This document shows, piece after piece, positions 46,910 to 58,900 of a DNA stretch of 64,000 nucleotides (the first letter of the stretch is position 1; every line of letters begins with the position of its first letter). Position numbers and translations under genes: made by a program. The notes beneath the pieces were generated by a model. The model did not search any database, was not told the DNA's origin, and saw only the letters and a program-made list of their open reading frames with translations. The DNA is from Welwitschia mirabilis (Eukaryota; Gnetophyta; Gnetopsida; Welwitschiales): NCBI GenBank assembly GCA_051453625.1, contig JBOZIK010000001.1, positions 271,230,256-271,294,255 of the forward strand. Direction: 5' to 3'.

Positions 46910-47880
46910 AAGAATAATCTTGTTGAGATAACCTGGAGCTCTACTAGGGTCTTAGAGCTCTGTTAGGGTTCAATAGATCTGGAGCACAGGAGAATGTGAG
47001 GTTTAAAGGACTACAGATTAGTAGGAGTAGTTTTTCTACCTAGTCATGGAGTGTGGGAACTATTTCAATAGTCAAACAATCCTTCTATGGGTAAGTTGTG
47101 GAATTTTTTTGATTCTTAGTTCTGATCCATGTTTAGGGTTTTTTCAAGGGATTTGGACCCAACATGAAGAAGACTTAGTTCTCTAAGAAAGCAAAATCCT
47201 GAGTTTTAAACATTAATGAAGATGTTTGCTATGAGATTGAGAAGAAGCATAGGTATAGTCTAATCTAGAAGCTCATGTCATCTAGTCCACGCCCAAGGCT
47301 ATATCAAATCCATGAATGGGTGGTCGTAAAGGATGAGAGTTAATAAATTTAATGTTATTACTATGCTAGAAGGGTTGGTATTATTCCAGTTAGATGACAA
47401 ATGAGATCAGGATAAAATAATTACAAGAGGACCTTAGTTCTTTGGAGTTCAGGGTCTTGCCCTAGCTAAATGGATGTCGAGGGTATAATCAAACCCAAAT
47501 CTATTTAAGAGGTTTCCGATTTAAATTTGAATCCAAAAGTTTCTCTTAGAGTTTTGGGATAAAGATCTCTTAAAGAAAATAACTACTTAGTTTAATGAAC
47601 TTATCAAACTAAATAGAATTACTATCAAATAGATAAGATTAGTTTTGGCTAGATTTTATATTTGGATAATCCTGGAGAACACAAAGGATATTTAATCCAT
47701 GAAACTTATATCTAAATGAGATATTTATAAACTTGATATTACTTACAAGAACTTTTTAATTCCTTGTAGGATTTGTAAAAAATCAGGGTACATTTTGAAG
47801 AGATGTTCTCCTCTTAAAAAAGAATGTTCACATTATGGTAGAATGGGTCATTTAAGAGAAGAATGTAGAAAATGATTAGT
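46910..47880 (+). pseudogene. LINE ORF1 relic (DUF4283 region and two CCHC knuckles)
   Basis: Plus-strand pieces: FQLDDK-stop-DQDKIITRGP (about 47,380-47,440), FFGVQGLALAKWMSRV (47,440-47,490), KFLLEFWDKDLLKKI (47,538-47,580), RLVLARFYIWI (47,638-47,670), then two zinc knuckles, CRICKKSGYILKRC (47,765-47,806) and CSHYGRMGHLREEC (47,825-47,866). This is the architecture of the ORF1 nucleic-acid-binding protein of plant L1-type LINEs. Each knuckle has lost one ligand by a single transition (His to Tyr, Cys to Tyr). The base composition is less AT-rich than the neighbours, so the insertion may be younger. The 3' part (endonuclease, RT) is absent; an N gap follows. Confidence 0.75.
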
Positions 47881-47899
47881 AGACATTAAGGAAAAGCAA

Positions 47900-47999
47900 N
47901 NNNNNNNNNNNNNNNNNNNNNNNNNNNNNNNNNNNNNNNNNNNNNNNNNNNNNNNNNNNNNNNNNNNNNNNNNNNNNNNNNNNNNNNNNNNNNNNNNNN
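47900..47999. other. Assembly gap (100 N)
   Basis: Separates the LINE relic from LTR6. Unlike several other gaps its flanks are not duplicated. Confidence 0.95.
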
Positions 48000-48789
48000 T
48001 TGCCCTTATGATCTAGATAAATTATGAAGCTATCATCAAATCATAATCAACTTAAACCATAAGGGAGATTCACATAATATAAGTAAAAAGAGCTCTTGAA
48101 TTAATAATCAATTTAACATCCACTTACAGCAAAGTAGTAACACCTCAATAGAGGATACTCATGTCAAAACCAAGGAGATCTTCTCTCTATAGCTAATGGA
48201 TGGATCTCTTATCCTTTAATATTCCATCATAAGAATATCTAGTATAAAAGATCAAATTTAAAGTGAAACAAAAAGGGGGTATTTATAGTTTTACATTGAA
48301 GTTCTAAAAGTAAAATCCTAAAAGTGGGAGAAGAAATCCTAGCAATCCACATGGGCCATTATGACCTGTTTATAAAGATAATTCTTTCTATCTATATAAA
48401 ATAGTTATTGTTTTAACTATCATAGGTATGATAGTAATGAGGATACTCTATAAGAAGGGGTGATCCATTAGCCCTATAGTCAACTCTACAGCTTTAGTTC
48501 ATGTCAGCAGTAGTATTGTCTTGACTATTATAAGGATGACAAAGGGATGATAGGCATTTCTATCTTTTTAGATTAAGAGAAATTAGTATTCTATATTATT
48601 AATCTTTCATTTAAGGCATGAAGTACTAAAATAAGCCTAATATTCCTTCAAATATGCCAAGAATTGCATGTTTTAGTGATTATCCTGTCAATTCTTTATA
48701 ATTATCAAAATTACATCTAAAATTGTATAAATGTTACACAAAAGTACTTAAAATATCTCATCTAAATCCTACAAATTGATATTATAATA
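48000..48789 (-). repeat. LTR6, right two thirds of an LTR-X copy
   Basis: Collinear with the last 790 bp of LTR5 and LTR7: the TTGCCCTTATGATCTAGATA start, AATAGAGGATACTC, GGGGGTATTTATAG, two dyad motifs (48,410-48,450 and 48,517-48,555) and the CTACAAATTGATATTATAAT end. The left third is lost in the gap. No polypurine tract or interior is seen on its right, where the copia LTR starts, so it is a solo or truncated LTR. Confidence 0.7.
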
Positions 48790-49221
48790 AATATACTTTT
48801 ATTTTAACTTGATCACATGATATTTCTCATGATATTTCCTATAATCTTTGAATCTTAAAGATTTTTCTGACAAAGTATGATATGAAATGGAGAATGAAGC
48901 TTATTCAAGCTTAAAGAAATTGCAATAATGAAGAATCTAAGCTTATCTGAGTCTTTCAAGAATGAAATAAAGCATTAGAATAAGATGAAGCATTAAGAAA
49001 ACATTAAACATTAGATCTAGCACAAATTATCAAGCATTTCATTCTTCTCTTCATTTGGCTACATTAATTAAGTATTTTATAGAGGGAATTTGAAAGTATT
49101 TCTATTTTCTAATCCATGTGAAATATGGTTCCTTTACAAGACAAATTACAGCTCTCTAAAAGACAACTGACTACAATATAAGAAATGTGATGTGTCCACA
49201 TCAGACCACATTATATCAACA
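48790..49221 (-). repeat. 3' LTR of copia element C1 (partial)
   Basis: Direct repeat of about 54,190-54,828. Shared blocks: TGGAGAATGAAGCT-ATTCAAGCTTAAAG, GATCTAGCACAAATT, CATTTCATTCTTCTCTTCA, TCTAATCCATGTG and TATATCAACA at the end. The right end CAACA is followed by a minus-strand polypurine tract. The first ~600 bp of the LTR, seen in the right copy from about 53,580, are missing, and LTR6 abuts instead. Confidence 0.8.
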
Positions 49222-49234
49222 ATCCCTTTTTTGG
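49222..49234 (-). other. Polypurine tract of C1
   Basis: The minus strand reads CCAAAAAAGGGAT directly before the LTR start TGTTGATATA. Confidence 0.6.
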
Positions 49235-49339
49235 AATGATGTGGAAATTAGATGTTGGAGATACAAAAATCATATTTGACTTGATGATGAAATATTCCAT
49301 CTTTCATATTAGTAGCTTCTTTGTCAACATATTAGTAAC

Positions 49340-49660
49340 TTATTCATTCATAGAAACATGCTTAGGCATGATCACTTCCTCCTTCACCTTGTCTTTAATG
49401 AAATAATATTTGATTTTAATGTATTTACTCTTCTTGTGAAGAGTGTGTTTTTGAGAAAGCATTATGGCTAGCATGTTATCAACAAACATATCAATTGGTA
49501 TCTTTTCTTTCACTATAATTATTTGAATAATTTCAAAATCCATAATACATGTTAAAGAGAGTTAGCCATGGAAATATATTTAGCTTTAATAGATGAAATA
49601 GAGACACACATTTATTTCTTTGACTTCCAATAAAGTGGATTTCTTTCTTGAAATATAATA
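49340..49660 (-). pseudogene. Copia RNase H relic of C1
   Basis: The minus strand reads MFVDNMLAIMLSQKHTLHKK then SKYIKIKYYFIKDKVKEEVI. This is the C-terminal part of copia RNase H: D-N-x-x-A-I-x-L, the H-x-R-x-K-H-I-D-I-x-Y-H-F-I-R-D box, then the acidic tail. The 204 bp segment 49,340-49,543 is free of stops. The end of RNase H lies about 100 bp from the polypurine tract, as usual. Confidence 0.8.
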
Positions 49661-50860
49661 GTACTAGAAGTGGATTTTATATTCTTAATGGATCTACTCC
49701 AATTAGCATCATAATAGAAATTAATATCTCCATTTCCTTTTTTAAATTTAATCCCAAGTGTAAGTGTGCTAAGGACATACCTCATGAGATTTTTCAAAGT
49801 AACAAGATGGTTTTCCCTTGGTTCAATCATATATCTTGACATAAATAACGTTGAAAATTCAATATTAGGTCTTATATGACATAAACATCTCAAGGATCCT
49901 ATCATGGATCTAAAAGGATAAGAATCTATCCTTCTTAAAGAATTTTTCCTTTTAATTTTAAGATTTTGAGGTAGTGGATTGGCAGTTGATTTTGCTTCAA
50001 GAAACTCATATTTTTCCATGATGGCTTATGAAAATTTTGATTGGTGTATAATCATGGATTATTTGGCTTAATAAACTAGAATATCCAAAAAATATTTAAA
50101 AATACCAAGATCTTTCATTTAAAACTCAATTTGCATTTCCACCTTAAAGTTTTCAATCATTTTCTTACATGTAGCAAAGAATACTATATCATTAACATAA
50201 AGAGATATCATAATGAAATGATCATTAAAGTGTTTGAGATATAAAGTAGGCTCTAAAATACATGCTTTATATTCTTTTTAATTAAGTAATAATTTATTAT
50301 TATAAACTAAGTTCTTATAGCTTGCTTGAGACCATAAGGATCTTTTTGAAGTTTGCATATTGTGTTTTCGTGACCTTCAATAATAAAACCTTTAGGATAT
50401 AAAATGTGTACTTCTTCTTATATATTACTATTTAAAAATGCACTATCTACATTCATTTGATGTAAAAAAATAATTTCCATTGATTTCTTAAGAATTCATT
50501 AGTTTTATGATATCAAACTTGACAACTAGTACAAACATTTCTTCATAATCATTGTGCTTCTTGGGCTTGTAGCTTCTAGTAATCAGCATTTATTTTTAAC
50601 TTGTAATAATACATTTTTCATTTGTTTTTGTTTTAAAGATCCATTTTGAGTTAATNNNNNNNNNNNNNNNNNNNNNNNNNNNNNNNNNNNNNNNNNNNNN
50701 NNNNNNNNNNNNNNNNNNNNNNNNNNCCATTACTTCTTTCCAAATTGAAGATTGAAGAGGTTGATCAACTGATTTTGGTTCATCAATTAAGGTCGAATAT
50801 GATACATGAGATGTGTTCATGCTTTTTATAAATCTTCTTTGAAAATTTATGCTCAAAATT
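49612..50860 (-). pseudogene. Copia reverse transcriptase relic of C1
   Basis: From the right: SSIWKEVM then INSKWIFKTKTNEK (50,596-50,760, split by a 71-N gap), a middle part with stops, the active-site strand SLYVNDIVFFATCKKMIE (50,145-50,205), MKDLG, then a stop-free 408 bp segment at 49,612-50,019 with SMIGSLRCLCHIRPNIEFS, a LSTLTLGIKFKKGNGD stretch and SIKNIKSTSSTIIF running into RNase H. The catalytic Y-V-D-D is Y-V-N-D (G-to-A). The order and wording are typical of Ty1/copia of the Tork/Tnt1-like kind, though the lineage call is tentative. Confidence 0.85.
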
Positions 50861-52200
50861 TAAGAACATGAATGATCTTCAACAATTATTGATGGCCTAG
50901 ATGGGTGAAAAATAATGGATGGATCACCAACATTATCTTTGTCATAAGAGAAGTGTGCTAAATCAAATTTTGATTCATTAAACTTGATATCTATAGAAAT
51001 GAAATATCTTATACTAATGGGTTTAAAACATCTATACCCACAATATTTAACATCATATCCAACAAAATTGTACTTCCTACTTCTAACATCAAGTTTAGAT
51101 GTCAATTGATTGGATATGTGTAACTAACACATACAACCAAAAATTTTCAAATGAGATGAATTTGGAACTCTCTTAAAAATTAGCTCATATGAAGTTTTAC
51201 CTAGATTTTATAAATTTAAAACCAAGTTAAAAATATTTATATCTATAGTAATAGCCTCAATCTAATGAGAATTAGGCAATGTGCTTTATGTTAATAAGCA
51301 ATGTCCCATCTCTTGTATGACATCATTTTTTCTTTTAGCTATGCCATTACTTTATGGAGAATAACCACATGTTGTTTAATTTAAAATTTCATAAACATCA
51401 CAAAATTGATTGAAATAATTATTCATAGATTCACTTCTTTATCATTCTAATGAATTTTATTTTTTATTTAAATTGATTTTCAACATTTGATTTGAAATAT
51501 TTAAAAGTAGATAGTGCTTCGTCTTTAGATTGGAGGAGATAAGATCAAGTGTACCTAGAAAAATAATCAACAATCACTATAAAATATTTTAAACTCTTCA
51601 TTATGAATTTATCCATTAGACTAACCAAATCCATGTGCACCAACTCAAGTATCATAGTTTTTCTCTCCATAATGGCATTTTGTGGATTAGCCTTTTACTT
51701 GGCCTTCATGCTTGTTTCACAAATTGTAGTAGGTATTTCTTAATATTTAATACCTAACACACTTTAATATTTTAACATACTCATGACATTTATGTAGGAA
51801 TAATTCCCTAATCTAATGTCCCATAGAATAGAAGGATTTTAATCATAACAGACATTGATATAAGTTCTGAATTTGTACCTAATGTACCATCTTTCATGGA
51901 AACCAATGCATAGATTTTATTTGACATTATTTAAAGAATAATTAATAATATTATCTCATTATTTATGGTATAGGAATTATCATCAAACATAACTTTGTTT
52001 GAACCTTCTTCAACTAAAAGTAATAAGTTAGAAAGCTGGGAACATGAAAAACATCTTGAACATTAATCCATCTTTCATCTTGAAGATTTATTTAACATAT
52101 CTTATGTCTTCACTTTAGAAAATGTACCATTACCAACTTTGATGAGTTCCAATGTAGTGGTTCTATAATTGATAAATAAATTTTTATTTAGAATCATATG
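50860..52200 (-). pseudogene. Copia integrase relic of C1
   Basis: The C-terminal part is readable without stops (50,860-51,105): TSKLDVRSRKYNFVGYDVK then CGYRCFKP and FISIDIKFNESKFD, the K-x-D-x-R-x-x-x-x-x-F-V-G-Y box of copia integrases. Upstream are HLKIFGCMC-like and TSYELIFK-like pieces (51,120-51,200), then remnants of the catalytic core to about 51,720 and the zinc-binding N-terminus further right. The core is too broken to check the D-D-E residues. Confidence 0.75.
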
Positions 52201-53350
52201 GTTTGAACAACCACTATTCATAATCTATGTAAAAGAACCAATATTTTTTATAGAAATTAAGGATAAATAGTTTGTTGTCCATACTTCAACTTGCTTTTCT
52301 TTCTCAATTTTTTGTTGAGAAGTAAATGGTTTACATTATTCAATAGGTTTTATGAAGCATGTTTAGTTAAAATGGTGTGGAAAGCCAACTTTCCACCAAC
52401 ATTTATCTTTAATATGATATTACTTTTTGCAAGTTTTGCATCATAGTTCATATTTCTTTATGCCTTCTTTGGATTATTAATTTTGGTATCTATTTTGGAA
52501 GTAATTACCTCTTCCTCTTTNNNNNNNNNNNNNNNNNNNNNNNNNNNNNNNNNNNNNNNNNNNNNNNNNNNNNNNNNNNNNNNNNNNNNNNNNNNNNNNN
52601 NNNNNNNNNNNNNNNNNNNNTGGTATCTATTTTGGAAGTAATTACCTCTTCCTCTTTGACCATAAAATATGTTACTTCTTTTAGATGATCCTCTTCCTCT
52701 TTGAGAATCTCTAAAGTTTTATCACCTTTCTTAATTTTGAGAAAAATTGGAGATTTAATTATTTCTTCCTTGATTTTGATAATTTTGTCTTTTTCTTCCT
52801 CTAGAAAATATACTACTTCTTCTTTTTCCTACTTTTTGAGACTTTGTAAAATAGGTCTGATCATGTAAAGATACTTTATTTTCTAAATATTCCAATGTTC
52901 TTATATGAGCAACCAATGCATCAACCATTAAAGCACTAAGATCTTTTATTTAAATCAAAGTAATCATCAAACTCTTATATTTAGCATAATTATAGAGAAC
53001 TCAAACTATTATATCTATCTTTTTTCTTTCAGTGAATCCACAATTATATTCATCAATATTTCTAACTTTTTGATACATTCTTTGAAAGAAAAGTTTTAAT
53101 GGACTTACCTCTTATGATGTGGAGATTTTCAAATTTTAATGAATACTTTAATTGTTTGATTTGCATGTTTTCTTGGTTGCATCTAAATTCATTTTTGAGT
53201 TGATCCCAATAAATCTTTGTATTTCTTTTTCTTATGATTCTAGCTCCAATACCTTTACTTTTAGATGTGAAAATGATCATCTTGGTTTATTTATTATGCC
53301 TTTTTTCTAATTCATATTTTATTTTTTGATCTTTATTCAAGACATTAGGA
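52201..53350 (-). pseudogene. Copia gag and zinc knuckle relic of C1
   Basis: Knuckle at 52,399-52,440: C-K-T-C-K-K-stop-Y-H-I-K-D-K-C followed by W-W-K, the usual C-x2-C-x4-H-x4-C of copia Gag with one stop inside. Upstream at 53,062-53,280 is a capsid piece, DQLKNEFRCNQENMQIKQLK then YSLKFENLHIIRGKSIKTFL, matching the UBN2-type Gag helix pattern W-x-x-L...L...F-E-x-L-x-M-x-x-x-E-S-I. An artefactual 100-N gap with duplicated flanks lies at 52,521-52,620. Confidence 0.75.
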
Positions 53351-53565
53351 TTTAGAGGATTAAAGAAACCATTCTCAACTACATCACAACATTCATTTAA
53401 TTTAAGTAATTTCTTCCTCAATTAATACTAATAAGTAAAATCCTAACTTCCATTAAAGATGATTGAAAACCTATAAATCTCCCTTGACATGTTAAAATTA
53501 AGAAAAAAATAACCTTTGTAATCTTTAAGTATGATCTTCTATAGATATATCTACCTATATCGTCT

Positions 53566-53577
53566 ACTCTAATACCA
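53566..53577 (-). other. Primer binding site (initiator Met tRNA type) of C1
   Basis: The plus strand reads ACTCTAATACCA, two changes from GCTCTGATACCA, the complement of the copia site TGGTATCAGAGC. It lies next to the 5' LTR, between it and gag. Confidence 0.7.
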
Positions 53578-53581
53578 CTTT

Positions 53582-54828
53582 CTTAGTAGAATATTGATAG
53601 GCCTGATCAATTTTGGATAATTTTGAAGATTCCCTAGAGAATTTTAGATGTATTTAACCTATTAGACATCTTTATTGAATACAAAAAATTGATAGAAGAT
53701 GTCTTTAATGTGTCAATGTCTTTCTTGAATGTCCTATAAGTAAATTTCAAATCTATGAAGATGTCTTTGATCTGGTAAATGTTTAGCCTTTTAATAAATA
53801 TAAAAGATAAATTTTGTAAAGATGTGTTTAAGGCTGAAAATGTCTAATTCATGGATTCTAGATGTCTACAAATTTTAAGACATCTACACTGCAAGGTAGT
53901 TTTTAGATAGATCCCAATAGGTACTAAAACAAAGTTCTAATGACAAAATATGGAGTCTACCTCATTTATATTCATACTTAGATTAAATAAAACACTTTAA
54001 AAGTGAGTTTAAAGCCTTAAAAATGGTTCTTTTATCATATCTCTTCAAATATAAAAATATTTCTCTCCTTTAATAAATAACATAGTGACAACTTGAAATG
54101 ATCAAATATTTACATCAAGCTTTAAATATCTTTAACCTTTCATCAAATCTTTTAAATGAAACTTGAAATATTACTTATTGATTGAAATATACCTTTATTT
54201 TAATTAATCATATCATTTTTCCTCTAATCTTTAAATCTTGAAGTTTTTTAAATAAAGAGTAATATGGAATGGAGAATGAAGCTCATTCAAGCTTAAAGTA
54301 ATTGAAACAATGAATAATATAAACTTACCTAAGTCTTTCAAGCATGAAATAAAGCATAAGAACAAGCTAAAGTGCTAATCAAACATCAAGCACAAGATCT
54401 AGCACAAATTTTTCAGCATTTCATTCTTCTCTTCAAGAGGCATCCTTCTTCTTCTTCTTCTTCTTCCTCCTCCTCATCCTCCTNNNNNNNNNNNNNNNNN
54501 NNNNNNNNNNNNNNNNNNNNNNNNNNNNNNNNNNNNNNNNNNNNNNNNNNNNNNNNNNNNNNNNNNNNNNNNNNNNNNNNNNNCTCTTCAAGAGGCCTCC
54601 TTCTTCTTCTTCTTCTTCTTCCTCCTCCTCATCCTCCTCCCTTTTTTTTTCCATTCATTACATGAATAAAGTATTTTATATAGGGGATTTGGAGTTATCC
54701 CTCTTTTCTAATCCATGTGTGATATGATTCCTTTATAAAACACATTACAACTTTCTAAACAACAATGTTAAAAATCGACTATGACATAAGGCATGTGATT
54801 TATCCACATTGGACCATACTATATCAAA
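53582..54828 (-). repeat. 5' LTR of copia element C1
   Basis: About 1.25 kb from next to the primer site to TATATCAAAA at 54,828. The right half matches the 3' LTR at 48,790-49,221. The left half contains at least five copies of an AGATGTCTTT/AGACATCT word (for example 53,665, 53,698, 53,760, 53,850, 53,865-53,890), possibly promoter-region repeats. A CTT/CCT microsatellite and a 100-N gap with duplicated flanks lie at 54,432-54,640. The left edge was chosen from the primer site, as no TG is preserved. Confidence 0.7.
54433..54645. repeat. (CTT)n/(CCT)n microsatellite with duplicated gap flanks
   Basis: CTCTTCAAGAGG-CATCC plus CTT and CCT runs at 54,430-54,483, N at 54,484-54,583, then nearly the same text at 54,584-54,640. 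Ser- or Glu-rich frames here are microsatellite translations. Confidence 0.9.
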
Positions 54829-55880
54829 AAATCTTGAATCTATCAAGTAGTAAACCTCATTGAACCACCTAGTAACTTGTCTAGTTTAGGTTTTATACTT
54901 AATAGGATCTTTATCTTTCATTTATTCTTAGTCAATCTTCATTTGGTTAATGTTTTTTCCACATTTAAAAATCCTAAGATTCTTTATAACCTATAGAAGT
55001 CATGCACTTTATTATTTCTATTTATTTAAAATTTGGTTCTTCATCTATAAAAAATTAAGAGATGTAAGAATATATCCCTTTATTATTGAATAATAGATTT
55101 TTATTAATGCTCTCTCTAATCTTGTTCATATTCATCTAAAGTTTTATTACATCATGTAAAATGTCTAAATAAAAATACAAATGAAGGATACTATATATAA
55201 ACAAACATGTCTCTGTGAGATACAATTCAATGTTTAGTAAGCACAAGTTTATCCAAGACTCATTAAATAATATTTCTATAATATTAACATGAAAAGTACA
55301 CTAACTAGGGAATATATTTAACATGAAAAGTAAACTAATTAGGAAATATATTTCATGATTGTATAAAGCATAATTAAGCATGAAACATATAAATTAATAT
55401 AAAGGAATAATCATTATGGAAATTCTCACATTCTACACCATTAAGAAATTACAATAATGAGCATGTATAGAAAGCATAAAAACTAAAAAGATGTTTGTGT
55501 TTTTATCATATGTTTTATGTTTTAGAGTATAGCTAACTCTCCCCCTTATTTATTAGTGTGAATAATGGAGATGTAAAAGGAAAGTACATAAAAATAGTAA
55601 TTTTTAAATATCACCTTAAAAAGTAGATAGTGAAAAAAGAAATAAAAATGGTACTTTAAGTTCATATTTAAATCATGAATTATTACTATATCACTTTATA
55701 TGCATGATATCTATGCTACTAATGAATATGGTAACCACTTTGTACGTAATATATGAGGAACAGAGATGGTGTTGTAATGAATTTATCATCAAAGGTAGTA
55801 TAAAGATGCACTTATGAGTTAGTATAATTATGTCTTATCTTATCATGATGAAGGAATTAATTGAGTAAATTTTTTATATA
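54829..55880. other. Unassigned AT-rich stretch
   Basis: No gene recognised. A two-unit tandem repeat of about 34 bp (unit starting TTAACATGAAAAGTA) lies at 55,284-55,352. Confidence 0.45.
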
Positions 55881-57170
55881 CTAGTTCTTCCTTGGTTAAC
55901 CCTAATTTTTTCATTTCTAGTAGTAACTCCTTTTTCTCAAAATATTCTTCCTTATTTAGCTCTTTTACCTTCCTTAACACTTTTTCATCCTTTAATTCTT
56001 CTTCCTCTTCTAACTCATATACCTATTTTGACTCTACTTGTTCCTTCTTTACTTCTTATTTTTATGCCTATTGTTAGGTGTCCTCATTCTTCTCTTTATT
56101 TCTAGATGAGCTTCGATATTCTTAGTATTGTATAAACTCCAAAGTATTAAGATAAGTGATCTTAGAAGAGGAGTGAATGTTAATTCCACTAAGTTTCATG
56201 CTTTTCCTTACTTCCTAAAGTAGGTGAATGAGGTGATATTGACTATGTTCTTGTTCCAATATTTGTGTGGACATAGATTGAAGAATGTTTAAAACACAAT
56301 ATGTATTACCTCAAGATAATTAGAATATGAATATGATATCAAAGAATATCTAGGAATATAAGAATTTGTAATAAATTTAAAAACTAAGTGTCTCTTAAAT
56401 ATATGCATGAAATCAATGTAGAGTAATTTAGAGGCTATGAAGAATGAAGGATGGTATTGTTATGCTATGAGAAAGGCACTATAAATTTATTGTATAATTT
56501 CATTATCAAACCTCCATATCTTAGAGTCTAATTTAAATATTATAAGGTTTGAATCATATACTTGAAAATACCATTAAAGTATCTACACATTTTTGAGTAT
56601 ATAACAATAAAGAAATTTAAGGTGATTCAACTTTACCTGATTGCAATATCCACTCAAAGGAAGAATGATGTATAAAAAGATAAGGAGAAGCACATGGTAG
56701 AAAGTTATCAGATGTTTAGTTCTAAATTTATAGTGGTATCCCAATTGATTTCTTTATCATAGAGGTCATATGCATGCTAGAACATGGATAAATTTTCAAA
56801 TGTATCACAAGGTAAAACATGGGTTTTACCTTGTGGAATTTTCAAAACTTTAGCTATGATATCAGACATGAATAAAAATATACTCTTAAATTCCTAGTCT
56901 CTAGTACACTATAATAAATAAAAGAAATTATGGCATTAACAATGACGAGTCTAACTACCTTTAGATGAGGCTAAATTAAGGGTTTCTAATGCTACTATTA
57001 AAGGATTTGCACCACTATATTAGTTAGTCTCTTAAACAAGTTTACATCAATAGCTTATCTTTTGAGGATGGTTTTGTTATTGAATTTATTTTCAAATTTA
57101 ATCCATGCATTCCTATTAGTCATGATTATTTTATACTAGAATAAGGGAGTCCTCCTTTAATTCTAGGATT
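55880..57170 (-). pseudogene. Relic ORF resembling 'putative plant transposon protein', 3' of copia pol
   Basis: The minus strand from 57,150 reads NRNAWIKFENKFNNKTILKR, then AIDVNLFKRLTNIV, then LKVVRL and LETRNLRVYFYSCL, then KVLKIPQGKTHVLPCDTF (about 56,800-56,860). It ends in a charged tail, EELNKEE-like and KKELLLEMKKL (55,890-55,990). The pattern (aromatic start, a K-x-I-x-x-x-R-x-I-D-x-x-x-F line, R-x-F-Y-like line, then L-x-I-P-x-x-G) recalls the poorly characterised plant transposon-associated protein domain. Lying downstream of the copia pol at 58,260-59,690 on the same strand, it sits where Sirevirus-type elements carry an extra ORF. Function unknown. Confidence 0.4.
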
Positions 57171-58255
57171 CATTATTACTCTTTAAATAAAATATTGATA
57201 TATCAAAAGAAAATAATAAAAATGCATGCATAACTAGAGATACATAATGTAAAAAATATTAAGTATATAATAAATACATCATAGAAAATTGATAGAAAAT
57301 AATTTTCTAGAAAATGAAATGCTTTGGAATATCAGTAATTTTGTCAAATAGTTAAATTACAATGTATTATTGAAAATTTGAAACAGGTAAAATATCAGTG
57401 AAAAACATACTAAATTTTAATAGAAAATCATGTGAAAATTTAAAAATAGCATGGGAAGCATAAGAAAGTAATTAATACTATATTTTAATTAGGAAAAATA
57501 AAAAGTTTTTGTTAAATGCAAGTGTATATAAAAAACAAAAAAAATAAAAATAAAAAAGCAAAGGCAAATTATTTTATGATTATATTTTCATAAGGGACTA
57601 TTAACATTAATAGAACATAGAGTAATTCTAAGAAAAACTAATAGAATATGATTAAAACTAAGTAAACAAGAAGTTTTACTAATTTATAAAATTTAATAAA
57701 ACCTCTTGAATCTTGTAATTAATATAAGATCTAGCATAAAAAATGATGAAGATATAATATTTGAAAGTTGAAGAATGTTTTGAAAAACTTTTGAAATCAT
57801 TAAAAATTAAGATATATCAAAGGATGCTTCACTAAAAAAAGGATAAAAAAGTAATAATGAGAAAACCAATCTTGAATTTATAGGATTTTAGATTTTAAAT
57901 TAAGGATGATTAACCTCTAGGTGGAGGTAGTTGATTATTTCAAAGCAAAATAGAAGAGTTTATAAGTGGCAAAACAGCTGTTAACTATTTTTAAGTGACT
58001 ATTAAAAATTGAGAAGAAAGAGGCCAACCTTATAATAATAGGCAATCAGTCAAATAAGTATTAAAAAAAATTACAAATAAAAATTGGGAGATGAGGGGTT
58101 GGTCATTTAGAAATGACAATTGAGAAACTAAAAGTAAGGAAGTATTCCAATTTTTAGAATAATAATAAGACTTTAGATAAGAAAATAATTGCTAATATCT
58201 AAAGGATTAATGTCAAAAAAGATTGAAGAGAATAACCTCTAAGATTAAGAGTTTT
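57171..58255. other. Unassigned AT-rich stretch between pol and extra ORF
   Basis: No motif read. Compatible with the long noncoding spacer 3' of a copia pol. Confidence 0.4.
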
Positions 58256-58257
58256 AA

Positions 58258-58900
58258 ATTTGAATATAAATATATCTTGAAAAGGGGTTTGGTTAAGTTA
58301 TTAAGAATTTTTTCTTTAATAGGCACATAATTTAGGTGAATGTTATTACACTTAACATTATCTTGAATAAAGTGCTATTGGATATTAATGTATTTTATGC
58401 TATATTGTAGGATAGAATTATTAAAAATTTTGATTGTAGTTGAATAATTACAAAAATAGATGTATTAGACTTGTGGATATATAAATCATTCAATAAATGA
58501 TGGGTCTAAAGATCTTTAAAAATGCAACCATTGGTAATCACATATTAAACTTTTACAATTAAAAAGACAATGAACATTTTCTTTTACCTGTTAGTGCTCT
58601 TATGATCATATCTATATCCAAGCTAGTTTTTATCACAAACGGTAGATAAATATAAATTATATTCATTTGAAAATAAAATTCCATAATCAAGAGTATATTT
58701 TACATATCTTAATATTTAGTTTATATACTTTAAATGGAAGTATTTTGGTTTATATTAGTATTCGGCATAGAGTACAATAAAAAATATAGTTTCTATCTTA
58801 TTTTAGTAATATAAGTAAGTCTTCTTATCCTTATTTAATATAACTTGATACTTATATATCTTTCTTTCTCATTAGCATCAACTTTATCATTTTTGTTAAT
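58258..58900 (-). pseudogene. Copia RNase H relic (C3)
   Basis: The minus strand carries a well preserved C-terminal block: SIKYINIQ, stop, HFIQDNVKC then NNIHLNYVPIKEKI and NNLTKP (58,270-58,390). This is the copia box H-I-x-I-x-x-H-F-I-R-D followed by V-P-T-x-x-Q-L-A-D-x-F-T-K-P, the very end of pol. Upstream parts (GSSLIS-like, A-E-A-E-Y region) are degraded. Confidence 0.75.

Noticed and set aside
54372-54665. Ser-rich and Glu-rich open frames
   Set aside because: Both are translations of a CTT/CCT microsatellite with a gap inside the C1 LTR.
55892-56077. Plus-strand Ser/Phe-rich open frame
   Set aside because: It is the reverse strand of the charged tail of the minus-strand relic ORF.
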